Source of the DNA: Marinobacter guineae
Lineage (GTDB): Bacteria; Pseudomonadota; Gammaproteobacteria; Pseudomonadales; Oleiphilaceae
DNA: 64,000 nt
Assembly: GCF_002744735.1 (NCBI RefSeq)
Contig: NZ_KZ319339.1
Span: 496,001 to 560,000 of the forward strand
Direction: 5' to 3'
In this document: piece after piece, positions 56,910-64,000 of the stretch
How the letters are laid out: every line of letters begins with the position of its first letter
How positions within the stretch are numbered: the stretch's first letter is position 1
The notes under the pieces: generated by a model
What the model was told of the DNA's origin: nothing
Seen by the model: only the letters and a program-made list of their open reading frames with translations
Databases searched by the model: none
Translations under genes and position numbers: made by a program

Positions 56910-57941
56910 ATGCCGACCAGAGCACTTGTTAAACCACTTGCCGTGTTTTCACTGTTGGCGGCAGCCTTTCCAGCATGGTCTGATCTCGTCGTGCTCCAAT
57001 ACCACCATGTGAGCGATTCCACTCCACCCGCGACCTCCACATCGGTCTCGCTGTTCGAAGGCCAACTCGAGAAGATTTCGGATCTGAACATCGATGTCGT
57101 CAATTTACTTGAGGGTACAAGGAAAACACTGACTGGCGGGGATGAAGGTGACAACCGCATTGCCATTACGTTTGATGACGCCTACGAGTCCGTCTATTCA
57201 GAGGCCGCGCCCTTGCTGACGTCGAAAGGCTATCCCTACACCATATTCGTGAACACCCAGGCGGTAGGCCGCAACGGCTACATGACCTGGGATCAGATTA
57301 AAGAACTTGCCGGGCGGGAAGGCGTCACTATCGCCAACCACAGTGCCGACCATGGCCACCTTGCGAAAAAGCCCGGCGAGACAGATGGTGAATGGCAAAC
57401 CCGCGTCTCGAACAGTCTCGATTCTGCCCAAAGCACCCTCTCCGACGAGCTCGGCTCCAGTGTGCCGCTGTTCGCTTACCCCTACGGCGAGTTTGACGAG
57501 GCGCTTGAGAAGCAGCTGGCAGCACGGGACTGGTACGGTTATGGCCAGCAGTCCGGGGCGATCGGGCCGAAATCCGCCAGAACGCGGCTACCTCGCTTTC
57601 CCATGGCCAATGCCTATGGTCAACTGGCCAGCCTTGAGAACAAACTTCTCAGCAAGGCCTTTCCGATAGATGCCGGAAACCTGCCAGATGGTGTGATCTC
57701 TGAGAATCCGCCGACTCTGGCCTTTCCGCTGGTCTCACCCATCAGTACAAACAGGCTGACCTGCTTTGCCTCTGGCCAGGGGCGGATCGAATTCGATGTG
57801 GTCGACGGCGCCGTCAGGGTTAAAGCCCCGGACAGCTTCAACAGCAGGCGGTTTCGCTACAACTGCACCCACCCTGCGGGCAATGGCAGCTACTACTGGC
57901 TTTCACAACAATGGCTGGATCTGAGCAAACCGGAGGACTGA
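56910..57941 (+). CDS. Polysaccharide deacetylase (NodB-type), exported
   Basis: The 343-residue protein has a signal peptide (LAVFSLLAAAFPAWS) and a NodB homology domain with the metal/catalytic motif TFDD (Asp89, Asp90), the histidines in ANHSADHGHL (His144, His148) and AYPYGEFD. A C-terminal domain (about 255-335) with SFNSRRFRYNCTHP follows. It should remove N-acetyl groups from a periplasmic or surface polysaccharide. A GGAG-type site precedes the ATG. It is convergent with the MalM-like lipoprotein gene. Confidence 0.9.
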   Translation: MPTRALVKPLAVFSLLAAAFPAWSDLVVLQYHHVSDSTPPATSTSVSLFEGQLEKISDLNIDVVNLLEGTRKTLTGGDEGDNRIAITFDDAYESVYSEAAPLLTSKGYPYTIFVNTQAVGRNGYMTWDQIKELAGREGVTIANHSADHGHLAKKPGETDGEWQTRVSNSLDSAQSTLSDELGSSVPLFAYPYGEFDEALEKQLAARDWYGYGQQSGAIGPKSARTRLPRFPMANAYGQLASLENKLLSKAFPIDAGNLPDGVISENPPTLAFPLVSPISTNRLTCFASGQGRIEFDVVDGAVRVKAPDSFNSRRFRYNCTHPAGNGSYYWLSQQWLDLSKPED

Positions 57942-57945
57942 GGCC

Positions 57946-59019
57946 TCAGCCTTCTACCTGCATCAGTCCGAGCTCGCCCTGCCGGATGTGAGGGATCCGG
58001 CGCGGGCCTGACCGGGTTTCAATAACGGTCTGGCCATCGAGGTCCTGTTGACGGGTAAAAAGAACAATCCACCGCTCCCCCCGGGCCGGAAATGCAGGGA
58101 TCCAGGCTTCCAGATAACCAAGGCGACGCCAGTTCTCCGGCTCGAAATCCATCACCAGGTCCGTGACTAACCGAACGGGCTCCATTTGCTCGTCGAGAAA
58201 CACCACAGATGGGACGAAAACGCCGTTTCTGGCGTAGGAACGTAGCCGCATAACAAGGCTGCCAACCGTTTCCGCATCCGGCAGTTTCACCAGCTCATAG
58301 GGGCTGGCACCGGTCAGGAACGGATGAACGTTCGAACTTTCCGAGAGCGTGACGCCGAATTCCCGGCCCGATTGCCAGCTCCGATTATCTTGAGTATCCA
58401 GAGATTCACAGCAGCCGGCTGAGAAACGTGCGAAAAAATCATCAGCGGAACGTTCAATACCGAGAATGGCGAACGCATCCGGATCATGTCCGGGCACCGG
58501 CTCAGGGGCCGACTGGCTATCGCCAGCATGGTAAACACGGGCTTCAGTAATCTGGACAGGCGGCTCTACCAGGCCTTTCTGACGATCCGTACGGGTATCG
58601 GGCCGGTAATAGCTGACCCTGACGTTACCTTGCGCGTCCCGCCATGTGAAGTAGGGTTGCCGTTGGCCAGGGCGAACATAGCCGTCTTTCTCAAGCTGCT
58701 CCGCGTCCGGGTAGTTCTCCAGGGTGTATTCGGTTCCTTCTTCGAGGGCCGCGGGCTTGCCTGTTCCGGGTTCCTGTGACTCCGAAGTGGACCCATCGCC
58801 AGGCTCACCGGCTTTTTGGTCGGTGTTCTTCTCGGCGCTCTTACCCATGCTTTGTCCGGTAACTCCGACAATCGGTGAGTACCGGACCCTGCCCTGCTCA
58901 TCAACCCAGGTGAAATAGCCCTCCCGCTCAGAGACGACCGAGCCGCCACCCTGGCAGCCTGTCAGTACCGTAGCGAGCAGTAGACACAGTGCGAATTTCA
59001 GAAAAGAGCCCTTGGTCAC
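57946..59019 (-). CDS. Lipoprotein with two DUF4124-like segments and a MalM-like domain
   Basis: The 357-residue protein has a lipobox (LTGC, Cys22), two copies of a short motif, YFTWVDEQGRVRYS (35-48) and YFTWRDAQGNVRVS (123-136), which match the start of DUF4124, an acidic linker, and a C-terminal domain (about 203-335) with VFVPSVVFLDEQMEPV that matches MalM, the periplasmic protein of the maltose operon. No maltose genes are nearby. The start is GTG at 59019; the ribosome site is weak. It is 33 bp after the FadL-type gene, as the last of four minus-strand genes. Confidence 0.82.
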   Translation of the reverse strand: MTKGSFLKFALCLLLATVLTGCQGGGSVVSEREGYFTWVDEQGRVRYSPIVGVTGQSMGKSAEKNTDQKAGEPGDGSTSESQEPGTGKPAALEEGTEYTLENYPDAEQLEKDGYVRPGQRQPYFTWRDAQGNVRVSYYRPDTRTDRQKGLVEPPVQITEARVYHAGDSQSAPEPVPGHDPDAFAILGIERSADDFFARFSAGCCESLDTQDNRSWQSGREFGVTLSESSNVHPFLTGASPYELVKLPDAETVGSLVMRLRSYARNGVFVPSVVFLDEQMEPVRLVTDLVMDFEPENWRRLGYLEAWIPAFPARGERWIVLFTRQQDLDGQTVIETRSGPRRIPHIRQGELGLMQVEG

Positions 59020-59052
59020 GGGAAATATCTACTCTATGGTTCGCGGAAGCTC

Positions 59053-60678
59053 TCAGAATTTTGTCCGGAAACTGAGGCCTGCCATCACAACCCGAAGCGA
59101 GGTTTTAACATCGAGGCCTGCATAGGGGTTGTAAATGATGTTGGTGATATTGTCGCAGTTTACGTTACAACTGGTGTCCGCAGGAATCGACTCCACCGAG
59201 TGAAGATAACTAAGGTTCATATCAATCTCGGTGTTCTTGTCCCACTGGTACCCCATACCAACACTGTAGAGATTCGCACCACCAAAAGGCGCCATCACCT
59301 GTCGCTGATCATCCGGGATAACCGAATCCCGGATTTCAACGCCCGCCCGCAAGTCCAGACGTGATGAGGCATGAAACTCCATCCCGAAAGCCCAGTTCCA
59401 CTGACTCTTAAAACCCAGTGGCAGTCTCAGGGTGTTCGGCGTGGCATTGTCTGGCGAGAGGATCCGCGCCGCGTTCAGAAACTCCAGGTTCCGATCGAAA
59501 CGAAAAACAAACGCGTCCCACTGTTTGTAGTCCGTCCACCCAATATCGGCGTTCAGGGTCAGTTTCGGGTGCACATCGACACTGATGCCGGTCTGGAAAT
59601 GCTGGGGATAGACCAGATCCATGCTGACATTGCCGGATTCCTTTGGTGCACCCGATGGGAGGCTGAGAATGGCGGAGGTAATGGCACCAAGCACCGACCC
59701 GTTGACACTTTGCCAGAAGCCAGACCAGTCGTCGGTATACTGGATTTCGAAGGTGCCCTTCATGTTCATGTCGGCTTCGGAGGTGTAGCTCGCCCCCCAG
59801 CTGAACCAGTCGGTCGGCTCCCACATCACACCCAGAGTGTAGGTGGGTGAGAGGGTTTCCTGAACGTTGATATTCAGGGCGCCGATATCATCCCAGGGAC
59901 CAACATTACCGCCACAAAGCGCAAGCCAGGGCTGAAGCGGCTCATCACCGCTTTCACAGTTGAAGGCGTCCTGAAGCACCTCCGCCACACCCAGCAAAAG
60001 GTTAGGCGCCCGCATGTACTGATCGGCTGCAACCCCCATGTGAGACAGGTGGATACCGGCACCCACGGACCAGTCGTCGTTAATCTCGTAACCAATCGTT
60101 GGTGACAGATAGGTGGTTCTCTGCAACGCCGTTGCCTGAGGCTGATACCGGCCAGGGTCGTCCTTGTCCCGATAGAAACCCGCCGCCATAGGCAGATAAA
60201 ACGCATTCCCGAAAGTCAGTTTGGACCCGGGTGGGTTGATACTGATACCCGCTGACGGTGCGAGGGCCGGCCCCGGGGGCGTTCTCAGAATGCCGTAGCC
60301 CGGCAGGTACAAAGCCACGTTATTGGTATGGCTGTGGGTATTGGCAACCGGATCCCGCTGTCTTCCGGTTTGCGGATCCGTCTCCAGGCCATCAATACCA
60401 AAAATCTCGTAACCTTCAGGCGCTATAAAGTCCGCGTCGATATCCAGATAGACGCTCATCAGGTTCACTTCGAGCTGGCGACCCTCCAGCTTGGTCAGAC
60501 CCGCCGGGTTATAGTGAATTGCCATGATCCCCGGAGGATCAGCCGTCACCGCGTTCCCAAGCGCCAGCGCCTTGGGATGAATCGTCAGGTTCTGTGCTAA
60601 CTGGGCCTCGGCTCCACACGAGATGGTCGTGGCAATCAGGGCCGCGAGAATCTGCAGGTTGTGGCTTTTCTGTCCCAT
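59053..60678 (-). CDS. FadL/OmpP1-family outer-membrane transport protein
   Basis: The 541-residue protein has a signal peptide, the N-terminal LALGNAVTADPPGIMAIHYNPAGL that marks the FadL family (NPAGL hatch), and a beta-barrel ending in ...GLSFRTKF with a terminal Phe. FadL proteins move long-chain fatty acids or hydrocarbons through the outer membrane. The GGAAGGA site supports the ATG at 60678; the frame extends 14 codons upstream. It lies 38 bp after the beta-barrel gene and 33 bp before the lipoprotein gene. Its substrate is unknown. Confidence 0.9.
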   Translation of the reverse strand: MGQKSHNLQILAALIATTISCGAEAQLAQNLTIHPKALALGNAVTADPPGIMAIHYNPAGLTKLEGRQLEVNLMSVYLDIDADFIAPEGYEIFGIDGLETDPQTGRQRDPVANTHSHTNNVALYLPGYGILRTPPGPALAPSAGISINPPGSKLTFGNAFYLPMAAGFYRDKDDPGRYQPQATALQRTTYLSPTIGYEINDDWSVGAGIHLSHMGVAADQYMRAPNLLLGVAEVLQDAFNCESGDEPLQPWLALCGGNVGPWDDIGALNINVQETLSPTYTLGVMWEPTDWFSWGASYTSEADMNMKGTFEIQYTDDWSGFWQSVNGSVLGAITSAILSLPSGAPKESGNVSMDLVYPQHFQTGISVDVHPKLTLNADIGWTDYKQWDAFVFRFDRNLEFLNAARILSPDNATPNTLRLPLGFKSQWNWAFGMEFHASSRLDLRAGVEIRDSVIPDDQRQVMAPFGGANLYSVGMGYQWDKNTEIDMNLSYLHSVESIPADTSCNVNCDNITNIIYNPYAGLDVKTSLRVVMAGLSFRTKF

Positions 60679-60716
60679 GAAATCCTTCCCTTCCCGTAGA
60701 TCGTCAACGACACCAA

Positions 60717-61727
60717 TCACTCTTTGAGGCCGGAGAAGTTAATGGGCAGGGATACCCCCAGGGAAAAGTCCGGCGCATCCTCGGTGAGGCCAATCCCAAG
60801 GCTGGTGTTGACGATGGTGGTATCGCTGACGCGGGTCCCCAGGGACATGCTCAGGAAGCCGGTCATCTGATCCTGGGCCACGGCCTGGTCGCCATTCGAG
60901 AAGGTCAGGATGGTTTCGTCGCTGTAGCTGAGCTGAGCCGAAATACTGAGTGAGATGTCGTAGGACAGGGAGTAGGCAAAGCCGGCCGAACCAGAGAGCC
61001 CGAATCCGGGGTCCACTTCCGTCAGCAGGCGGGCTCCACGAACCTGCTGGAGATTTTCTGCAGGCAGGTTGTAGGTGGCGCTCACCGAGCCGAAAATTAC
61101 AACCGGGTCCAACACCTTGGACAAACTTGCGCCGCCACCGATGGAGTAATAACCACTGCCAGTGGAAAGCTGCTCGTTGATATCAATCTCGTAGGGGCTG
61201 ACGCCGGTCTTGCTGGACAGCGTACCGAACAGGGTGGTCGACATCTTGCCGGGCACATAGGCGAAAGGCTGCCAGCGACCGGTAAAGGAAATGTCGCCGA
61301 AATCGTAAACACTCAGCTCGTCCTGGGTATCGTACTTGACCACCAGAGGGATACGAGTGCCAACAGTGAGGTTGTCCAGAAGACCGTAATCATAGGAAAA
61401 CGAGTTGGTAAAGCTGTGGGTTGCCGACGGTACTACATCGAGATTCCTCACGGAGCCGTTGGTGATGGCCAGGTCCAGCCGCTGATCGGCAGTATAGGAA
61501 TAGTCGAAGGAGTAGTTCAGGGAGTGAGAGCCCTTCTTCTGCAGGGAGTAATTCTTCTCCGCAGCCTGAAACACTTCTTCCAGCTGTTGGGAAGCGTCCT
61601 CGTCTCCTTCCTGCCGGGCCAACGCCTCCCGCGCCTGGTCCACACTTCCTTCCTGCGCCAGGGCCATGCCCGGAAGCAGACCTGCCGTGGAAACAAGGAT
61701 AAAGCCTCGCACAAACCAACGATTCAT
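60717..61727 (-). CDS. Outer-membrane beta-barrel with N-terminal coiled coil, FapF-like
   Basis: The 336-residue protein has a signal peptide (cleavage after ALA, residue 24), a helical, acidic segment (about 28-60) predicted to form a coiled coil, and a region of alternating strands (from SLNYSFDYSYTADQRLDLAI) typical of a beta-barrel of about 12 strands; the C-terminus is NFSGLKE, without the usual final aromatic. The layout resembles FapF, the amyloid secretion pore, and Phenol_MetA_deg-type transporters. The AGGGAG site places the ATG. It lies between the C39 peptidase and the FadL gene. Confidence 0.75.
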   Translation of the reverse strand: MNRWFVRGFILVSTAGLLPGMALAQEGSVDQAREALARQEGDEDASQQLEEVFQAAEKNYSLQKKGSHSLNYSFDYSYTADQRLDLAITNGSVRNLDVVPSATHSFTNSFSYDYGLLDNLTVGTRIPLVVKYDTQDELSVYDFGDISFTGRWQPFAYVPGKMSTTLFGTLSSKTGVSPYEIDINEQLSTGSGYYSIGGGASLSKVLDPVVIFGSVSATYNLPAENLQQVRGARLLTEVDPGFGLSGSAGFAYSLSYDISLSISAQLSYSDETILTFSNGDQAVAQDQMTGFLSMSLGTRVSDTTIVNTSLGIGLTEDAPDFSLGVSLPINFSGLKE

Positions 61728-61781
61728 CCTGACTCCCTTATTTTATTTGTAATGTTCCTGCCCCGGGGAATTCCCGGAAAA

Positions 61782-62582
61782 TTAGTTACGACGGTAGTGC
61801 AATTGCTTTCGAGTGTTCTCGACACTGCCGTCGGGATTGTTTTTCTGGCGTTCCAGCAGATTCTGGATCCGCCTCTGGGTGGATTCGTGAAACGCCGGTA
61901 TCCGTTCCAGCGCCAGAAGGGTCATTGTCTGGTCGTCCACAAAACGAAGGTCTTCCTCTTTCAGCTCCAGGTTGTCCAGCGGCTTGTCACTGCCCGGAAA
62001 GACAATGAACAATACATTGTCGTCCCACTTCTCCTCGAACTGAGCCAGCGTGAAGGAAATATTGCCTACCGAAGGATCTGCCATGTACACCCGCCCATCC
62101 CGGATGGTCCGCAACACCACAAAATGCTTGAAACCCGCATGATGAATGGGAACGATGGCCGGGTGGTCCAGATCTTTAAGGTCATCAATGGTGGCCCGGA
62201 AACCTCCTGACGGATAACCCAGAGCGGTCACCAGCCGCTTCATGTCGAGCATGGAAAATGCCCGCCGCTCAACAATTCGCTCGCTTTCACCGTAATGGAG
62301 GAGGCCTTCCATAACCTGACGTTCAGACAGTGTCCGCCCCAGATAGAAGTTCAGCACCGTGGTCAGCGCCGCACTGCCACAGCTGTAATCGTAGGCCTGG
62401 CGAACGATGTTCCGGAACTTCTGCTCCACCAGAGGCTCAACCCGGACATCAGAGCGCAGGGTGACAGGGCTGGAGTCCACATCCTGCTGAATAACAATGG
62501 CGCCTTTTTCATAGGGCTCCACCACAGTTGCTTCCTGCACCATGGTGAATGTGAGAATGGATCCAGCGAGCACCAGCAGCAT
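61782..62582 (-). CDS. C39-like cysteine peptidase, exported, FapD-like
   Basis: The 266-residue protein has a hydrophobic N-terminus (MLLVLAGSILTFTMVQE) and a papain-like C39 domain with the catalytic cysteine in YDYSCGSAAL (Cys68), a histidine in FKHFVVL (His153) and an aspartate in ADPSVG (Asp169). It lacks an ABC exporter domain, unlike bacteriocin-processing C39 proteins. This matches FapD, the protease of the functional-amyloid system. The frame could start at TTG 62591, but that would leave only 3 bp after the AAGGA site. A 54-bp gap separates it from the barrel gene. Confidence 0.85.
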   Translation of the reverse strand: MLLVLAGSILTFTMVQEATVVEPYEKGAIVIQQDVDSSPVTLRSDVRVEPLVEQKFRNIVRQAYDYSCGSAALTTVLNFYLGRTLSERQVMEGLLHYGESERIVERRAFSMLDMKRLVTALGYPSGGFRATIDDLKDLDHPAIVPIHHAGFKHFVVLRTIRDGRVYMADPSVGNISFTLAQFEEKWDDNVLFIVFPGSDKPLDNLELKEEDLRFVDDQTMTLLALERIPAFHESTQRRIQNLLERQKNNPDGSVENTRKQLHYRRN

Positions 62583-62682
62583 GTCAGACAAAGTCCTTGT
62601 TATTATTGGCCACGGTATTTATCGGGTTACATGTTGTTACGGTAAGATACCGAAAAGCCTGCCCCCTTAAAGATAACTGTGC

Positions 62683-62760
62683 CTCAAATCTGTCGCCGCA
62701 GAAGGGGCCTTCCGGACCGGATTTGAGAACTGGTTCATGGCACTTGCGGCGCATGACAGA
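62683..62760 (-). promoter_or_regulatory. Leader of the C39 peptidase operon with interleaved inverted repeats
   Basis: Four arms are visible: CTCAAATC (62683-62690) with GATTTGAG (62720-62727), and TCTGTCGCCGCA (62689-62700) with TGCGGCGCATGACAGA (62745-62760, one bulge). A small hairpin GAAGGGGCCTTC lies at 62701-62712. The two main pairings interleave, so they cannot both form as simple stems. The block is about 100 nt upstream of the peptidase ATG and could be a regulated leader or a protein-binding region. Confidence 0.45.
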
Positions 62761-62871
62761 TTTTCGGTCATTTCAAGACGACGAGACCACGATCAGGGGG
62801 GCGTAGGAGAAGTGACAGAGGGGTAAAGACAGGGACGGAGGAAAGCCCGACATCGAGCGGGGCTCTCCCCG

Positions 62872-64000
62872 TTACATAGAAAAGACCACTCCCAAAAGCA
62901 GGTAGCTCAGCAGGGTCACAACCAGAATACCCATCAGGTTCAGGGCAAAGCCCGCCCGGATCATATCGCTGATCTGCATATGGCCACTGGAGAACACTAT
63001 GGCATTGGGCGGGGTTGCCACCGGCATCATAAAGGCACAGCTGGCTGCAATGGCGGCGGGAACCGTCAGCAACAACGGCGATACCCCCTGGCTCATGGCA
63101 AGTGCACCCAGCAGGGGCAAAAAGGCGGCGGCCGTTGCGGTATTGCTGGTGACCTCGGTGAGAAAAATGATGACGGCAGCCACCAGCACAATCATCACAA
63201 GCGTTGGCAGGGTCCCCGCCACCCCGAGACTTTGCGCGATCCACTCCGCCAGACCGGAGCTGCTGATCACGCCAGCCATTGCCAGGCCACCACCGAACAG
63301 CAACAGAACCCCCCAGGGGATACCCTTGGCCGTTTCCCAGTCCAGCAGGAACTCCCGTTTGCCGGCATGTACCGGAATAATAAACATGGCAATAGCGGCG
63401 GCGATGGCAATACCGGTATCGCTTAACCATGGCATCAGGCTGTCTGATAACAGCGGGCGGAAAATCCAGGCACTGGCGGTGATCAGGAATACCGCCGCAA
63501 CCAGCTTTTCGCCCTTGCCCAGCGGCCCTAACGCATCAAGCTCCTCCCGTATAGCAGTGCCGCCATCACCGGAACTGCCCAGGCCAAAGTCGCGACGGGT
63601 CAGCCACCACCATGCCAGAGCCAGCATAACGATCGTGACCGGAACCCCAAGCAGCATCCATTGGGCAAAACCGACCGATATCCCCTGGTTTTCACTCAGA
63701 TACGCCGCCAGCAGAGCATTGGGCGGTGTGCCGATCAGTGTTGCGATGCCACCTATACTGGCGGAATAGGCAATGGCCAGCAAAAGCGCGGTGGCATAAC
63801 GCCGAACCCCGTCCGGATTATCCGTGCCCATCATGCCCACAACCGACAGGCCAATGGGCAGCATCATGATGGCCGTTGCGGTATTGCTCACCCACATACT
63901 CAAAAAAGCGGTGGCCAGCATAAAACCGCCGATCTGCCGCCGTGGTTCACTGCCAACGGCCTTCAGGGTCATCAGGGCTATTCGCCGATGCAAATTCCAG
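62872..64000 (-). CDS. DASS-family (SLC13-like) anion/dicarboxylate transporter, partial
   Basis: The coding region enters from beyond the window end and stops at 62872; the first visible residues are WNLHRRIALMTLKAVG, so the N-terminus is missing. About 375 residues are visible, with about nine transmembrane helices and the conserved SNT-type motif WVSNTATAIMMLPI, repeated later as EVTSNTATAAAFLPLLG, which is the sodium/substrate site pair of DASS transporters. Substrates of the family are sulfate or di- and tricarboxylates; this member's cannot be told. The gap to the C39 peptidase gene is 280 bp. Confidence 0.92.
   Translation of the reverse strand, partial: WNLHRRIALMTLKAVGSEPRRQIGGFMLATAFLSMWVSNTATAIMMLPIGLSVVGMMGTDNPDGVRRYATALLLAIAYSASIGGIATLIGTPPNALLAAYLSENQGISVGFAQWMLLGVPVTIVMLALAWWWLTRRDFGLGSSGDGGTAIREELDALGPLGKGEKLVAAVFLITASAWIFRPLLSDSLMPWLSDTGIAIAAAIAMFIIPVHAGKREFLLDWETAKGIPWGVLLLFGGGLAMAGVISSSGLAEWIAQSLGVAGTLPTLVMIVLVAAVIIFLTEVTSNTATAAAFLPLLGALAMSQGVSPLLLTVPAAIAASCAFMMPVATPPNAIVFSSGHMQISDMIRAGFALNLMGILVVTLLSYLLLGVVFSM

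Noticed and set aside
57938..57949. Perfect palindrome CTGAGGCCTCAG at a convergent gene end
   Set aside because: It covers both stop codons; without a loop or T run it is not a terminator, and a 12-bp palindrome alone is not enough to call an operator.

Overview
The window reads as ordinary chromosome of a marine gammaproteobacterium, most probably Marinobacter or a close relative. This assignment is inference from gene content, from gene order that resembles Pseudomonas aeruginosa in several blocks, and from a repeat-like element of a kind I associate with Marinobacter. I see no phage, insertion sequence, CRISPR array, rRNA or tRNA gene, and no stretch with obviously foreign composition.

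Layout. At 0-8.9 kb an almost gapless minus-strand operon runs comEC-exbB-exbD-msbA-lpxK-trm112-kdsB-ptp-murB and covers lipid A/LPS assembly, peptidoglycan precursor synthesis and energy transduction. At 9-12.6 kb lie a DUF2062 membrane protein, a lipoprotein-release ABC pair (one LolC/E-type permease plus LolD), a PilZ protein and a small periplasmic protein. At 12.7-15.6 kb the agmatine-to-putrescine pair aguA-aguB is followed by a stand-alone MoxR ATPase. At 15.7-22 kb trxB, aat, bpt, infA, clpA, clpS and cspD bring the whole bacterial N-degron pathway together. At 22-28.8 kb are rluE, nudJ, mnmA, hflD, purB, the ribosomal oxygenase roxA and a GNAT fusion protein. At 28.8-36.7 kb come a LysR regulator, a coiled-coil membrane protein, a SagS-like hybrid histidine kinase, an OspR/OhrR-type regulator with glutathione peroxidase, alaA, a hypothetical gene and htpX; this block resembles P. 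aeruginosa PA2823-PA2830. At 36.8-46.2 kb are pdxB, rhlB, epmC, dsbD, tusA, a monooxygenase-fold protein, rlmM, a 7TMR-DISM diguanylate cyclase and an alpha/beta hydrolase.

At 46.4-55.1 kb is the complete cbb3 oxidase locus, ccoNOQP then ccoGHIS and a SafE-type membrane protein, with FNR/ANR-like boxes upstream and two strong hairpins between ccoP and ccoG. ttcA, a DnaJ-like protein and a polysaccharide deacetylase follow.

The least explained region is 57.9-62.9 kb. Four minus-strand genes encode a C39-like cysteine peptidase, a coiled-coil/beta-barrel outer-membrane protein, a FadL-type barrel, and a lipoprotein with two DUF4124-like segments and a MalM-like domain. The first two resemble FapD and FapF of the Pseudomonas functional-amyloid system, but no amyloid gene is present. 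The leader of this operon carries interleaved inverted repeats that could form alternative hairpins. The window ends inside a DASS-family anion transporter.
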